Assembly (NCBI GenBank): GCA_902462015.1
Contig: CABPZV010000004.1
Location: 1 to 32,359, forward strand
DNA: 32,359 nucleotides
Reading direction: 5' to 3'
DNA from: an uncultured Eubacteriales bacterium
GTDB taxonomy: Bacteria > Bacillota > Clostridia > Oscillospirales > CAG-272
Positions 25,261 through 32,359 of this stretch are shown here, piece by piece. Within the stretch, counting starts at the first letter, position 1; every line of letters begins with the position of its first letter. The translations under genes and the position numbers were made by a program. Below the pieces are notes generated by a model. It was not told the DNA's origin. It did not search any database and saw nothing but the letters and a program-made list of their open reading frames with translations.

Positions 25261-25398
25261 TCCTATGACCATTCCTTTTGTACATACCCAAAGTTTTGTA
25301 CGGTTACATCTCCTATGAAATTCCGGTCTCGTCGTCCGGCAAGGCACAAAACTTTGCTGTGTTCCAAGGACACAATATGAAAAAATTTTATTTCAGCC
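25261..25398 (-). ncRNA. Candidate structured leader RNA, copy B (unknown family)
   Basis: Second copy of the leader at 17278-17414. Transcript-order elements: hairpin TGTGT/ACACA (25358-25374, sequence changed from copy A with pairing kept), enclosing stem ACAAAACTTTG type, 11 bp and perfect (25289-25299 with 25346-25356; 7 bp in copy A), inner CCGG/CCGG stem (25323-25339), an inner ATGAAA/TTACAT stem with one mismatch, then AAAAGGA and the start. GCCTTGCCGG and CCGGAATTTCAT are unchanged between copies. It fills most of the 174-nt gap between the two GH172 genes, so within the operon it would allow separate control of copy 1 and the genes after it. Confidence 0.6.
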
Positions 25399-25434
25399 TT
25401 CAACTTCCATTATATTTCAGGTCGGCATTGCTCA

Positions 25435-26538
25435 TCAGATGATTTCAAGCTCACGCTCAGACGGAAGCTTCGGAAACGGTTCCGTCGGAAGTGTCTGATA
25501 CCAATATGCCACCGTCATAAAATCGTCGCGTCTTGGAAGATATCTCCCCTCACTTCTCCAGCCGAGATCCTGTACTGTAACTTTTAAACTGCGGTCAAAC
25601 CGGATTGGGTCCGGAACATGCCAGCGATATAACTGGAATCTCTGCTGCGATGCATAAACGTCCTCACACCTGTCAACCTGATACATTCCGGCATAGTAAC
25701 CAGAATAAGGAACATATCTTCCTTCTGATTCCCATCCCCATGCACCGAGAAAATAGTCCTCAATTCCGGTTCCGCATATAGTTGGAAATTCTCCGTCATC
25801 ATCCATATAAAACTTCATTTCACCTTCGCCCCACCAGCCGTTCGCACCGTTCAGTCCAACTGCCATTGAGGTACCGACATACTGTCCTTTTCCCTTCACA
25901 CCGTCAAGAATAACAAATTCCTCCATATAACCGACCGGCCTGCGCTGGCGGTACTGAGCATGAAAATACGCGCAGTCATCCGGAATTTCAGTCAAAGTAT
26001 AGTTTATCTGATAATAGAAAGTCTTATCTTTCGTTGACAAATTCTCTATAGTAATACGGCAGTGCTTATGAAACGGCATCTCCCAATAGCAACTGAATCC
26101 CCGTTTCGGAGCAACCATAACAAGCGCTGAATCAAGCGTCGGATATCTCCCGTTGCAGTTGCTTTCTGAACAGTAAGCATGCGCAAAAAAGGCAGGCAGC
26201 GGAGCCTCAACAGAAGGATTCTCCTGTCCATCCCAATAAATACGAATTATTAGATCATAGTTCAATTCTCCTGCACACCATATACTCTGAATTGCACCCG
26301 GCCCTTCTATATCCGCAATAGTAAATATCACTCCGGGCTGAATCCAAATCGAAGGAGACACTTTCCACCCGCGGCCAAGCTCTTTTGCCGCACCGGCTCC
26401 GGTATATTTATTGTCTGACGGAACCGCTTTAGCTCCTCCTCCGCATTCTCCGGTAAAGTTTTCAGCTGAAATTGATCTTGTTTTAGCATTCGAAAGCCTC
26501 GAGAGGCTTCCTGCATTCATTCCAAGTCCGTTAAACAT
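25435..26538 (-). CDS. DUF2961/GH172-type glycoside hydrolase, copy 2 (catalytic pair intact)
   Basis: Tandem paralog of the 24151-25260 gene, 367 residues, alike in length and almost every motif: ISAENFTGECGGGAK, GWKVSPSIWI, IADIEGPGAIQSIW, RIYWDGQENPSVEAPLPAFF, CYWEMPFHKHCR, HAQYRQRRPVGYMEEFVILDG, GANGWWGEGEMKFY. Here both presumed catalytic acids are Glu: E238 (WWGEGE) and E260 (GTGIEDYFLGAW). The protein lacks a signal peptide and is likely cytoplasmic and oligomeric, as known GH172 enzymes are. The start is ATG at 26538 with only a weak GAG upstream. It is the first gene of the minus arm and diverges from the GH95 gene across a 603-nt AT-rich gap. Probable exo-acting furanosidase; the sugar (D-arabinofuranose, D-fructofuranose or other) is open. 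Confidence 0.88.
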   Translation of the reverse strand: MFNGLGMNAGSLSRLSNAKTRSISAENFTGECGGGAKAVPSDNKYTGAGAAKELGRGWKVSPSIWIQPGVIFTIADIEGPGAIQSIWCAGELNYDLIIRIYWDGQENPSVEAPLPAFFAHAYCSESNCNGRYPTLDSALVMVAPKRGFSCYWEMPFHKHCRITIENLSTKDKTFYYQINYTLTEIPDDCAYFHAQYRQRRPVGYMEEFVILDGVKGKGQYVGTSMAVGLNGANGWWGEGEMKFYMDDDGEFPTICGTGIEDYFLGAWGWESEGRYVPYSGYYAGMYQVDRCEDVYASQQRFQLYRWHVPDPIRFDRSLKVTVQDLGWRSEGRYLPRRDDFMTVAYWYQTLPTEPFPKLPSERELEII

Positions 26539-26768
26539 AGCATCTCAAAAGATTCCCTTCCATAAAATAAATCATCAGATCCGCACGGCAAAGCATTACA
26601 AAAAATAATTTAAGTATGTAACAAAAACAGATTACCATGGCTTCTTTACAAATCCGTTCAGAACAACGCTAAGAGCAAGTTTAAAAATAATTATTTCATT
26701 TAAATATGCTGATATACGAAAATGAATATAAAAAACTATAATTCATACTATCACTATAAATACCTTTT

Positions 26769-26798
26769 TTCTATTATTTTTATAGAACAATAATAGAA
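26769..26798. promoter_or_regulatory. Inverted repeat TTCTATTATT-N10-AATAATAGAA, candidate operator
   Basis: Perfect 10-base arms at 26769-26778 and 26789-26798 are centred 20 bp apart, about two helical turns, which suits a dimeric DNA-binding protein. It lies 76 bp upstream of the plus-arm -35 box and within the shared divergent region. The AT-only character makes chance more likely than for a mixed sequence. Confidence 0.4.
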
Positions 26799-26873
26799 CG
26801 ATTTTCATATATAATTTTAATATATAGTATTGACTTTCTATTTTAAAACATTAATTTATTCAGTATGCTATTG

Positions 26874-26902
26874 TTGACAAACGTAATTAATCATGCTATA
26901 AT
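26874..26902 (+). promoter_or_regulatory. Consensus sigma-A promoter for the GH95-SGNH arm
   Basis: TTGACA (26874-26879), a 17-nt spacer and TATAAT (26897-26902) are all perfect, with an extended -10 TG two bases before (TGCTATAAT). The expected start point near 26909 leaves a leader of about 233 nt before the GH95 start codon. Such a strong core promoter implies that control comes from a repressor, catabolite repression or the leader. Confidence 0.85.
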
Positions 26903-27141
26903 AACGCTAATTATTTTTAATGTTTTATATTTATATATGATACATTCTATTCGTGTATATATTTTTATGAATCATACAGTTTAAGATTTTATATTCAATA
27001 ATTCGTAAAAATCATACACGTTCATCTATACATGTTACCCTCAACTTTTAATTCAGAGATCATATGTTACCGTTTTAATAACGAATAAAATAGATTTACT
27101 ATATCCGTATAAAGTATTTATATTCACAGAAAGGAACTGTA

Positions 27142-29523
27142 ATGAATATGACAGCAAAAGAAAGTATGGGAATTTCCCCCTTTCCGGAAACTCTCATTAT
27201 GAAATATAATAAACCTGCCGAATCATGGATACATGGACTGCCGATAGGAAACGGGCATATTGCCGCTTTGATCTGCGGTTCCGGACCGGAAAAGGAACGG
27301 CTTGCTCTCAATCAGGAATGGCTTTATAAAGGTATATATAAAGACCGTGAACCAGATGAAGTACCACGCGAATCTCTCGCAAAAGTAAGAAAACTGCTGT
27401 TTAACCATGAATATGAAAAAGCAACAAATTATGTGACCGAGCTTGCCGATTTCCGCAATCCAACAATTACAGAAAAAAACACACTTCTTATAGACCCGTA
27501 CCAACCGGCCGGTGATTTGACCATCACGGAGATTGACAGTCTCGGAAACATCCTGAAAGAAAGCAGAGACTATGTACGTCAGCTGGATCTAAGCAAAGCA
27601 GTTGCTTCAGTCTCACGTATCTCGGGCGGTATAAATATAAAACGGGAATTTTTTGCATCCCAGGGAAGCTTAAGAAATATCTGCATAAGGCTCAGCGCCA
27701 GCAAGCCTATCTGCTGGAAGCTACAGCTATCCCGTATCGAGGATAAAGATTGCAGGATCTCCGCATTCTCCGAAAGCAGCGAAAAACGCATCGTACTGCA
27801 TGGTGAATTTGCCGGCGACAGTCACTTTACTATAGCCGTACATATCGCTTCAACAGACGGTACCCCGGAATTTGATAAAAATTCTGCCGAGGTATTTATT
27901 AAAAATGCAAAAACTGTAACCGCTTTTTTAGCAATCGGCGCATCCGACAAATCGAACAGTCCAGACACCGAAGCATATAATTACGAAACATGCGACTTTG
28001 AAACCGTTTTTAAAGAGCATGTTAAACTATACGGCGAATCTTTCAATAATTGTCATGTCGACATTCGCTGTAAAAACGGCACTGACGAAAAGCCAGAAAA
28101 AATTTTTACCGATGAGCTGCTTCGGGAATATAAAAAAGGAAAATATGAAGATATAATTCCTATTCTCTATTTCAATTACGGCAGATATCTTCTTATATCG
28201 TCCTCAGGAGACCTCCCGGCAAATTTACAGGGAAAGTGGAACACTCAGCTGCTTCCGCCGTGGAACTGCGACTTTCACTGCGACATCAATCTGCAAATGA
28301 ATTACTGGATGGCGGAGAAAGTCGGTTTATCAAAATATGCTGATTCACTGTTCAATTTCTGTGAGGGATTAATTGAAGAGGGAAAAAAAGCTGCATACCG
28401 ACATTTTGGATGCCACGGAGTACTTTTTCCTTTGGTTGCAGACTGCCATAACCGGTCGGTTGTGTCTCCATGCGGATGTGAAATATTTGTAGGAATAGCT
28501 GCATGGCTTGCTACGCACTACTGGATGCACTGGGAATTTTCAATGGACCGCGATTTCCTTATAAACCGAGCATATCCGTTTTTTAAACTTATTGCAGAGT
28601 TTTATGAGGATTTTCTTTGCGAGGATCCCGATGGAAATCTTCAGATAGCTCCATCGCAGTCTCCGGAAAACAACTTTGTAGAATCCGGAAACGCACCGTC
28701 TGTTTCCGTATGTGTTTCATCGGCTATAGACATTCAGCTTTGCCAGGCTGTATTTGACTGGGTAATTTATATATCCGACACCTTTGGAGTTGATCGAAAA
28801 GCATGTGAAAAATGGATTGAAATCCGAAAAAAACTTCCTCAACTCCGCATAGGAAATAACGGAGAACTGCTTGAATGGTCAGACGAGCTTACTGAAAGAG
28901 ACCCCGGTCACCGTCATTTCTCACACCTTATAGGAGTATATCCGATCGATATAATAACAGAAGATAATATGCCGGAAATCTTTAATGCCTGCAAAGTTTC
29001 ACTTGAACGCCGTCTGAGAAACGGAGGCGGTCATACCGGATGGAGCAGAGCGTGGACAGCCGGTTTATACGCAAGATTCGGAGACGGTGAATCTGCAAAT
29101 GAACACATCCGAGCGCTTATATGCGACTTTGCAACAGTATCACTTCTTGATATACACGACCCGAGTATATTTCAAATTGACGGCAACTTCGGCGGTACTG
29201 CCGCTATTGCTGAAATGCTGATGCAAAGCTACAACAATGTTATCAAGCCGCTTGCAGCGTGTCCAGAAAACTGGAAAGACGGTCATGTGGAAGGTTTCCG
29301 CTGCCGCGGAGGCTTTACAATTGACTTCGATTGGTCTGACGGAAAGCTTACCCGTGCGTTTGTAACTTCGAATTGCGGAGGTCTTTGCTCAATAGCATTG
29401 AAAGAAATGCAGGAATGTAAAATTTCATCGGGATCGTTTAAAATTGATTACACAATAGATGAAAATATAACGCTCAGTTTCCAAACATTCGCCGGACAAA
29501 AATATCTGATAGAATTTTTATAA
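27142..29523 (+). CDS. GH95-type alpha-L-fucosidase/alpha-L-galactosidase, cytoplasmic
   Basis: Inverting exo-glycosidase family that removes alpha-1,2-linked L-fucose, or L-galactose in some members. The 793 residues show the family layout: an N-terminal beta domain beginning KYNKPAESWIHGLPIGNGHIAALICG with ALNQEWLY, then the (alpha/alpha)6 barrel with LPANLQGKWN, WNCDFHCDINLQMNYWMAE (374-392), APSQSPENNF (E509 as candidate acid), RHFSHLIGVYP, GHTGWSRAWTAGLYAR, FQIDGNFGGTAAIAEML (D680), and a C-terminal beta domain. The paired Asn that activate water in AfcA correspond to D381 and N383 here, so one appears replaced. No signal peptide, unlike many secreted GH95 enzymes. The start ATG has AAAGGA six bases upstream. 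The SGNH gene follows after 56 nt. Confidence 0.88.
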   Translation: MNMTAKESMGISPFPETLIMKYNKPAESWIHGLPIGNGHIAALICGSGPEKERLALNQEWLYKGIYKDREPDEVPRESLAKVRKLLFNHEYEKATNYVTELADFRNPTITEKNTLLIDPYQPAGDLTITEIDSLGNILKESRDYVRQLDLSKAVASVSRISGGINIKREFFASQGSLRNICIRLSASKPICWKLQLSRIEDKDCRISAFSESSEKRIVLHGEFAGDSHFTIAVHIASTDGTPEFDKNSAEVFIKNAKTVTAFLAIGASDKSNSPDTEAYNYETCDFETVFKEHVKLYGESFNNCHVDIRCKNGTDEKPEKIFTDELLREYKKGKYEDIIPILYFNYGRYLLISSSGDLPANLQGKWNTQLLPPWNCDFHCDINLQMNYWMAEKVGLSKYADSLFNFCEGLIEEGKKAAYRHFGCHGVLFPLVADCHNRSVVSPCGCEIFVGIAAWLATHYWMHWEFSMDRDFLINRAYPFFKLIAEFYEDFLCEDPDGNLQIAPSQSPENNFVESGNAPSVSVCVSSAIDIQLCQAVFDWVIYISDTFGVDRKACEKWIEIRKKLPQLRIGNNGELLEWSDELTERDPGHRHFSHLIGVYPIDIITEDNMPEIFNACKVSLERRLRNGGGHTGWSRAWTAGLYARFGDGESANEHIRALICDFATVSLLDIHDPSIFQIDGNFGGTAAIAEMLMQSYNNVIKPLAACPENWKDGHVEGFRCRGGFTIDFDWSDGKLTRAFVTSNCGGLCSIALKEMQECKISSGSFKIDYTIDENITLSFQTFAGQKYLIEFL

Positions 29524-29579
29524 TATATTTGGACGACACGGCCAATATTAAACATCAGCTAAAAGAAAGGTTTATAAAA

Positions 29580-30605
29580 ATGAAAAGTATATCAATCTAT
29601 AAAGAACCTGTAGTTATAAACGGACTTCTTTCAAATTATCACAAAGGACATATGTGGAAAGTTCCTGAGGAGCTCTTCGGAAAAGTCAGCGATTTTATTG
29701 ATATAATGGGAATAAGGGCAACCGGAGGGCGTATCCGCTTCCGTACTAATACAAAAAAATTATGGGTCAAGTCTATTCTTCAATCATGTACTGCCGATGT
29801 AAATTTCCCAATTATCGGAACAGCTTCCTGCGATGTTCTGAGAGGACGTGGCATCGAAGCAGAATACGTCGGATACGTTGTCCCGCGTGAATTCGGAGTC
29901 CTTACGGCGGAACGCGAAATAAAGCTTCCGGGAACAATGGAAGATATTACAATATACATGCCAAGAAATGAGGCAGTTGAAGATATTCAAATCGCTATTG
30001 ACGATGATGCGGAAATTCTTCCTCCAACACCTTATACATTTGAAGATCCTGTACTTTATTACGGCTCTTCTGTTACAGAGGGATGCAGCGCCACGCATCC
30101 TTCATGTAACTTTGTTGCGTACACCTCAAGATGGGTAGATGCTGACTTTGTGAATTTTGGGTTCTCAGGCTCAGCTTTCGGAGAACCTGAAATGGCAAAA
30201 TTCATCGCAAAGCAAAAGATGTCCGCTTTTGTTTTTGATTATGACCATAACGCAGATTCCGCAGAACATCTTCGTAAAACACATGAACCTTTCTTTAAAA
30301 TTGTGCGTGAAGCGCAGCCTGATCTTCCCATTATTATGCAATCAAAAGCTGATGACGACTATAAGGACGAGATGATGGAGCGCCGTGATATAATACTACA
30401 GACTTATAGAAACGCTATTGCAAACGGAGACAAAAACGTGTATTTTATAGATGGCAGCGAAACTTACGGTATCGTTGGACGGTTTTCATGCACAATTGAT
30501 ATGTTACATCCCAATGATATTGGATTTCGTCTCATGTCCGAGCGTCTTTACCCGGTTCTCAGAGAAGCTCTTGAAAAAAGGTACGGTAAAAAACTAACAA
30601 TATAA
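29580..30605 (+). CDS. SGNH-type carbohydrate esterase with N-terminal beta domain
   Basis: Predicted cytoplasmic ester hydrolase, 341 residues, no signal peptide. The first 150 residues are beta-rich (KLWVKSIL, MEDITIYMPRNEAVEDIQIAI) and look like the jelly-roll that precedes the catalytic domain in CE2-like and related two-domain SGNH esterases. The catalytic half has GSSVTEG (nucleophile S164), a Gly in NFGFSGSAFGEPEMA, a YDHNAD segment where block III Asn would lie, and DMLHPND with D307 and H310. The start is the ATG at 29580, nine bases after AAAGG; a longer frame from a TTG at 29529 adds unrelated residues. Co-transcribed with the GH95 gene and followed by a terminator. Acyl-group removal from sugars is the likely job; the acyl type is unknown. 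Confidence 0.85.
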   Translation: MKSISIYKEPVVINGLLSNYHKGHMWKVPEELFGKVSDFIDIMGIRATGGRIRFRTNTKKLWVKSILQSCTADVNFPIIGTASCDVLRGRGIEAEYVGYVVPREFGVLTAEREIKLPGTMEDITIYMPRNEAVEDIQIAIDDDAEILPPTPYTFEDPVLYYGSSVTEGCSATHPSCNFVAYTSRWVDADFVNFGFSGSAFGEPEMAKFIAKQKMSAFVFDYDHNADSAEHLRKTHEPFFKIVREAQPDLPIIMQSKADDDYKDEMMERRDIILQTYRNAIANGDKNVYFIDGSETYGIVGRFSCTIDMLHPNDIGFRLMSERLYPVLREALEKRYGKKLTI

Positions 30606-30656
30606 AAATCATTACAGAAAACTAATTCTGCTTTACAATTTGCTTATTTGTAAATG

Positions 30657-30686
30657 AAAACAGCTGCGCAATGCAGCTGTTTTTTC
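30657..30686 (+). terminator. Intrinsic terminator of the GH95-SGNH operon
   Basis: AACAGCTGC (30659-30667) pairs with GCAGCTGTT (30673-30681) over a GCAAT loop, flanked by AAAA and a TTTTTT run ending in CTATA. It lies about 50 nt after the SGNH stop and is a textbook rho-independent terminator. The symmetric A and T flanks could also work on the other strand. Confidence 0.92.
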
Positions 30687-30699
30687 TATACAAACTATA

Positions 30700-30755
30700 A
30701 AAACACTCCTTCATTATCTGGCTCTATTAACTGTACAGATATGAAAGAGTGTTTT
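30700..30755 (-). terminator. Terminator of the CBM9-like gene
   Basis: A long imperfect stem pairs AAAACACT (30700-30707) with AGTGTTTT and continues through TATCTG/CAGATA to a 15-nt loop. Read on the minus strand it ends in GTTTTTATAG. It stands 195 nt downstream of the CBM9-like stop and back to back with the plus-strand terminator. The remaining 30756-30949 stretch shows nothing I can name. Confidence 0.65.
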
Positions 30756-30949
30756 CTAATCCAGTAAATACATCTGCAAAAAGCAATTCATTTAAAACCG
30801 GCTCAAATTTTTAAAGGTACCTGTTTATATTACTGTTATGTATTTAAGATGTACTTATTATACTACTATACACGGCATATTTCACGCAATCATTTTTTTA
30901 GACACATTTTTTATTTGTTGTAATATGTGTCCCTTAATTCACATGAAAT

Positions 30950-32092
30950 TCACCTGCGTTTTTTTATTGCAATAAAGCACGCTGCTGCGATAATCGAAGT
31001 AGCTGCTACAGCAATTCCGACGTCTCCGGTCTGAACTGCACCGTTTGACGTGCCGGAGCCGATTGTTGAACCGCTGGTTCCACCATTATTAGAAGCCCCG
31101 TTGTTTGCTGCTCCTCCGTTTGTGACGTTATTTGTGCCGCTTCCTGTTCCGCCGTTATTCACAACGTTGTTTCCGGGACCTGCATTTTCCTCAGGCTGAA
31201 CTGTAGGTACATTTGTAGAAAGAACAATTTTTTGATCGGGTTTTCCATCTACAGAATTAAGGCAGTCCGAAAGCACCATAAAATCTGCAAGATTATAGCC
31301 CTCTACCTCTTCTCCGTCGGCTAAACGCGCCTGGTCTAATCCATATGGAGAGTTAGCACCTGCATCTATAATGCTGATGCCATACTTAAAGTTTCCATTG
31401 TCTTTAAGAACTTTAGATTTTTGAGCTTCACTTACCGGAATACACATTTCAACTATATAACTTCCTGCATCTCCGGTTGTTGCAAAATAGCCTGCCTGTC
31501 TGTTAGCGTCATGGTTCGACCAGCTTGCAAGATCGCACCATACCTGTTCTCCGTAATTGTCCTCCCTATACACAGTAACATAACGTCCTGCACGGTCAGC
31601 ACGAACAGTAAATGTCATGCCCTTTTGAGCTAAGTACACAGATACTCCGTCCTGAAGCCATGGTCCCCAGTTTATAGTATCTTCACATGCCATTGCATAA
31701 TGAGCGTCATCAATTACTCCGACATCGGTATCAATAACCCTCACAGCAATATAGATATTATTGTCATCCCACAAAAAGTACGAAGTTGCTTGACAATCCC
31801 AGTCATATGCAGTATTGTAACCAATACTTCCTTCTACCTTATTTCCATTAGCATCCAACTGCAAATCGGTAAACTCAAATTTTCCATTACCCCAATAATG
31901 ATCACTGTCTCTGTCTGAAGGCCATTCGTGTTCAATATAGAATGATTCCATATAAGCAGCATCAATTTTTCCGTCAATTACCGGCGTGTACTTTAAAGCA
32001 TTTTCATTATAATTAGCAGCGCTTACCGGAATTGAGGCAATTGTCATTGCCGCTACTGTTGCTGCGGCAACCGTCAAACCCATTTTTTTCAT
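30950..32092 (-). CDS. Secreted CBM9-like carbohydrate-binding protein with wall-anchor-like tail
   Basis: Exported protein of 380 residues. A signal peptide covers 1-25 (MKKMG, Ala-rich core, VSA-A cleavage). Residues about 30-290 form one CBM9/DOMON-type beta domain: YTPVIDGKIDAAY, TSYFLWDDNNIYIAVRV, GVSVYLAQ, SYIVEMCIPVSEA and YGISIIDAGAN. Then comes a Gly/Asn/Ser/Thr-rich linker of about 50 residues, and the tail VQTGDVG, a hydrophobic helix and KKRR. The tail resembles a sortase signal but lacks the LP of LPxTG (AVQTG instead), so it may be a variant signal or a plain membrane anchor. The start is the ATG at 32092, ten bases after AAGGA; the frame stays open upstream to 32299 but without a signal-like sequence. 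It probably holds polysaccharide at the cell surface. Confidence 0.85.
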   Translation of the reverse strand: MKKMGLTVAAATVAAMTIASIPVSAANYNENALKYTPVIDGKIDAAYMESFYIEHEWPSDRDSDHYWGNGKFEFTDLQLDANGNKVEGSIGYNTAYDWDCQATSYFLWDDNNIYIAVRVIDTDVGVIDDAHYAMACEDTINWGPWLQDGVSVYLAQKGMTFTVRADRAGRYVTVYREDNYGEQVWCDLASWSNHDANRQAGYFATTGDAGSYIVEMCIPVSEAQKSKVLKDNGNFKYGISIIDAGANSPYGLDQARLADGEEVEGYNLADFMVLSDCLNSVDGKPDQKIVLSTNVPTVQPEENAGPGNNVVNNGGTGSGTNNVTNGGAANNGASNNGGTSGSTIGSGTSNGAVQTGDVGIAVAATSIIAAACFIAIKKRR

Positions 32093-32321
32093 TTTTATAC
32101 GTTCCTTTCGTAAACTAAATATTTTATCCGACATGCGGGACTTCGGAAATATCGGTATATTCAGCCATATAAACCAACAATTATTACTGTAAATTTCATC
32201 AGAGTTTCTTTTCTTTACTATTACAGCATCGTTTATATCGCCGCATAATATAAATAGCTCCGATAATATCATGCTATATGTATATGCAATCTCATCCAAA
32301 AATGTACTTCCGAATGAAATT

Positions 32322-32358
32322 TTACCCGACCCGTCTGTTTTACAGACAGATCGGGTAA
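32322..32358. terminator. Strong hairpin at the right window edge
   Basis: TTACCCGA pairs with TCGGGTAA and, inside, GTCTGT with ACAGAC over a 3-nt loop, with a CC/AGA internal bulge. The window ends one base later, so a T-run on the plus strand cannot be checked. The minus-strand tail AATTTC is poor. It probably belongs to a gene to the right or separates that gene from the CBM9-like one. Between it and 32092 I see no defensible promoter. Confidence 0.45.
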
Positions 32359-32359
32359 T

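Larger units (their letters stand above)
26539..27141. other. 603-nt AT-rich divergent regulatory region
   Basis: The region separates the two arms of the carbohydrate locus and has no credible gene. It is much richer in A+T than the flanking coding sequence. It contains the consensus promoter for the plus arm, a 10-bp inverted repeat, and two AATCATACA repeats (26970-26978 and 27010-27018, 40 bp apart) inside the plus-strand leader. I found no convincing minus-strand promoter, though one must exist here if the GH172 genes are transcribed from this gap. Confidence 0.65.

Noticed and set aside
25261..25347. In-frame upstream extension of GH172 copy 1.
   Set aside because: The added residues come from translating the structured leader; the paralog begins at the equivalent of 25260.
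17278..25398. The duplicated leader as a miniature mobile element (MITE).
   Set aside because: I found no terminal inverted repeats or target duplications, and both copies have the same orientation and end exactly at a start codon. A genome-wide repeat search could reopen this.
32093..32299. In-frame upstream extension of the CBM9-like gene from a TTG at 32299.
   Set aside because: The extension would bury the clear signal peptide starting at 32092, and that internal ATG has its own ribosome site.
1..32359. CRISPR arrays, tRNA, rRNA, insertion sequences, prophage or defence genes.
   Set aside because: No regularly spaced repeats, RNA gene signatures, transposase motifs or phage genes were seen on either strand.

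Overview
The window reads as chromosome of an endospore-forming, low-to-mid GC Gram-positive of the class Clostridia, probably an uncultured gut or rumen lineage. The reasons are a SpoVB-like flippase next to mazG (the order seen near spoVT in Bacillus), HemZ, the CdaA/CdaR pair, single-membrane lipoprotein signals, a wall-anchor-like C-terminus, and frequent TTG/GTG starts with AGGAGG-type ribosome sites. This placement is inference; no rRNA or other marker is present.

Region 1 (1-14737, all minus strand) is a tightly packed housekeeping block. In transcription order it is cdaA, cdaR, a COG2509 FAD dehydrogenase, recJ, relA, hemZ, a uridine-kinase-like gene, an MtaD-type deaminase, a SpoVB-like flippase and mazG, which runs off the left edge. 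Gaps are 77 nt or less and two genes overlap, so it looks like one long operon. It would place c-di-AMP synthesis and (p)ppGpp synthesis/hydrolysis under shared transcription. The candidate promoter before cdaA overlaps a perfect 7+3+7 dyad.

Region 2 (15157-30605) is a carbohydrate-use locus with two divergent arms. The minus arm, in transcription order, has two tandem DUF2961/GH172-type enzymes, three tandem paralogous lipoprotein solute-binding proteins with no permease or ATPase beside them, a DUF4838 protein, a small SGNH hydrolase and an MFS sugar transporter. The plus arm has a GH95-type alpha-L-fucosidase/galactosidase and a second SGNH esterase, behind a textbook sigma-A promoter and a long AT-rich leader. 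The hydrolases lack signal peptides. The simplest model is capture of acylated, fucose- or arabinofuranose-containing oligosaccharides by the lipoproteins, import, then cytoplasmic de-acylation and trimming. The substrate is not known.

Region 3 (30606-32359) has convergent terminators and a secreted CBM9-like protein with an Asn/Gly-rich linker and an anchor-like tail.

The most unusual feature is a ~130-nt leader found twice, directly in front of two unrelated genes of the locus (17278-17414 before the SGNH gene, 25261-25398 before a GH172 gene). Both copies can form the same multi-stem fold ending at the ribosome-binding site. I do not recognise it as a known riboswitch; it is a candidate new cis-regulatory RNA.
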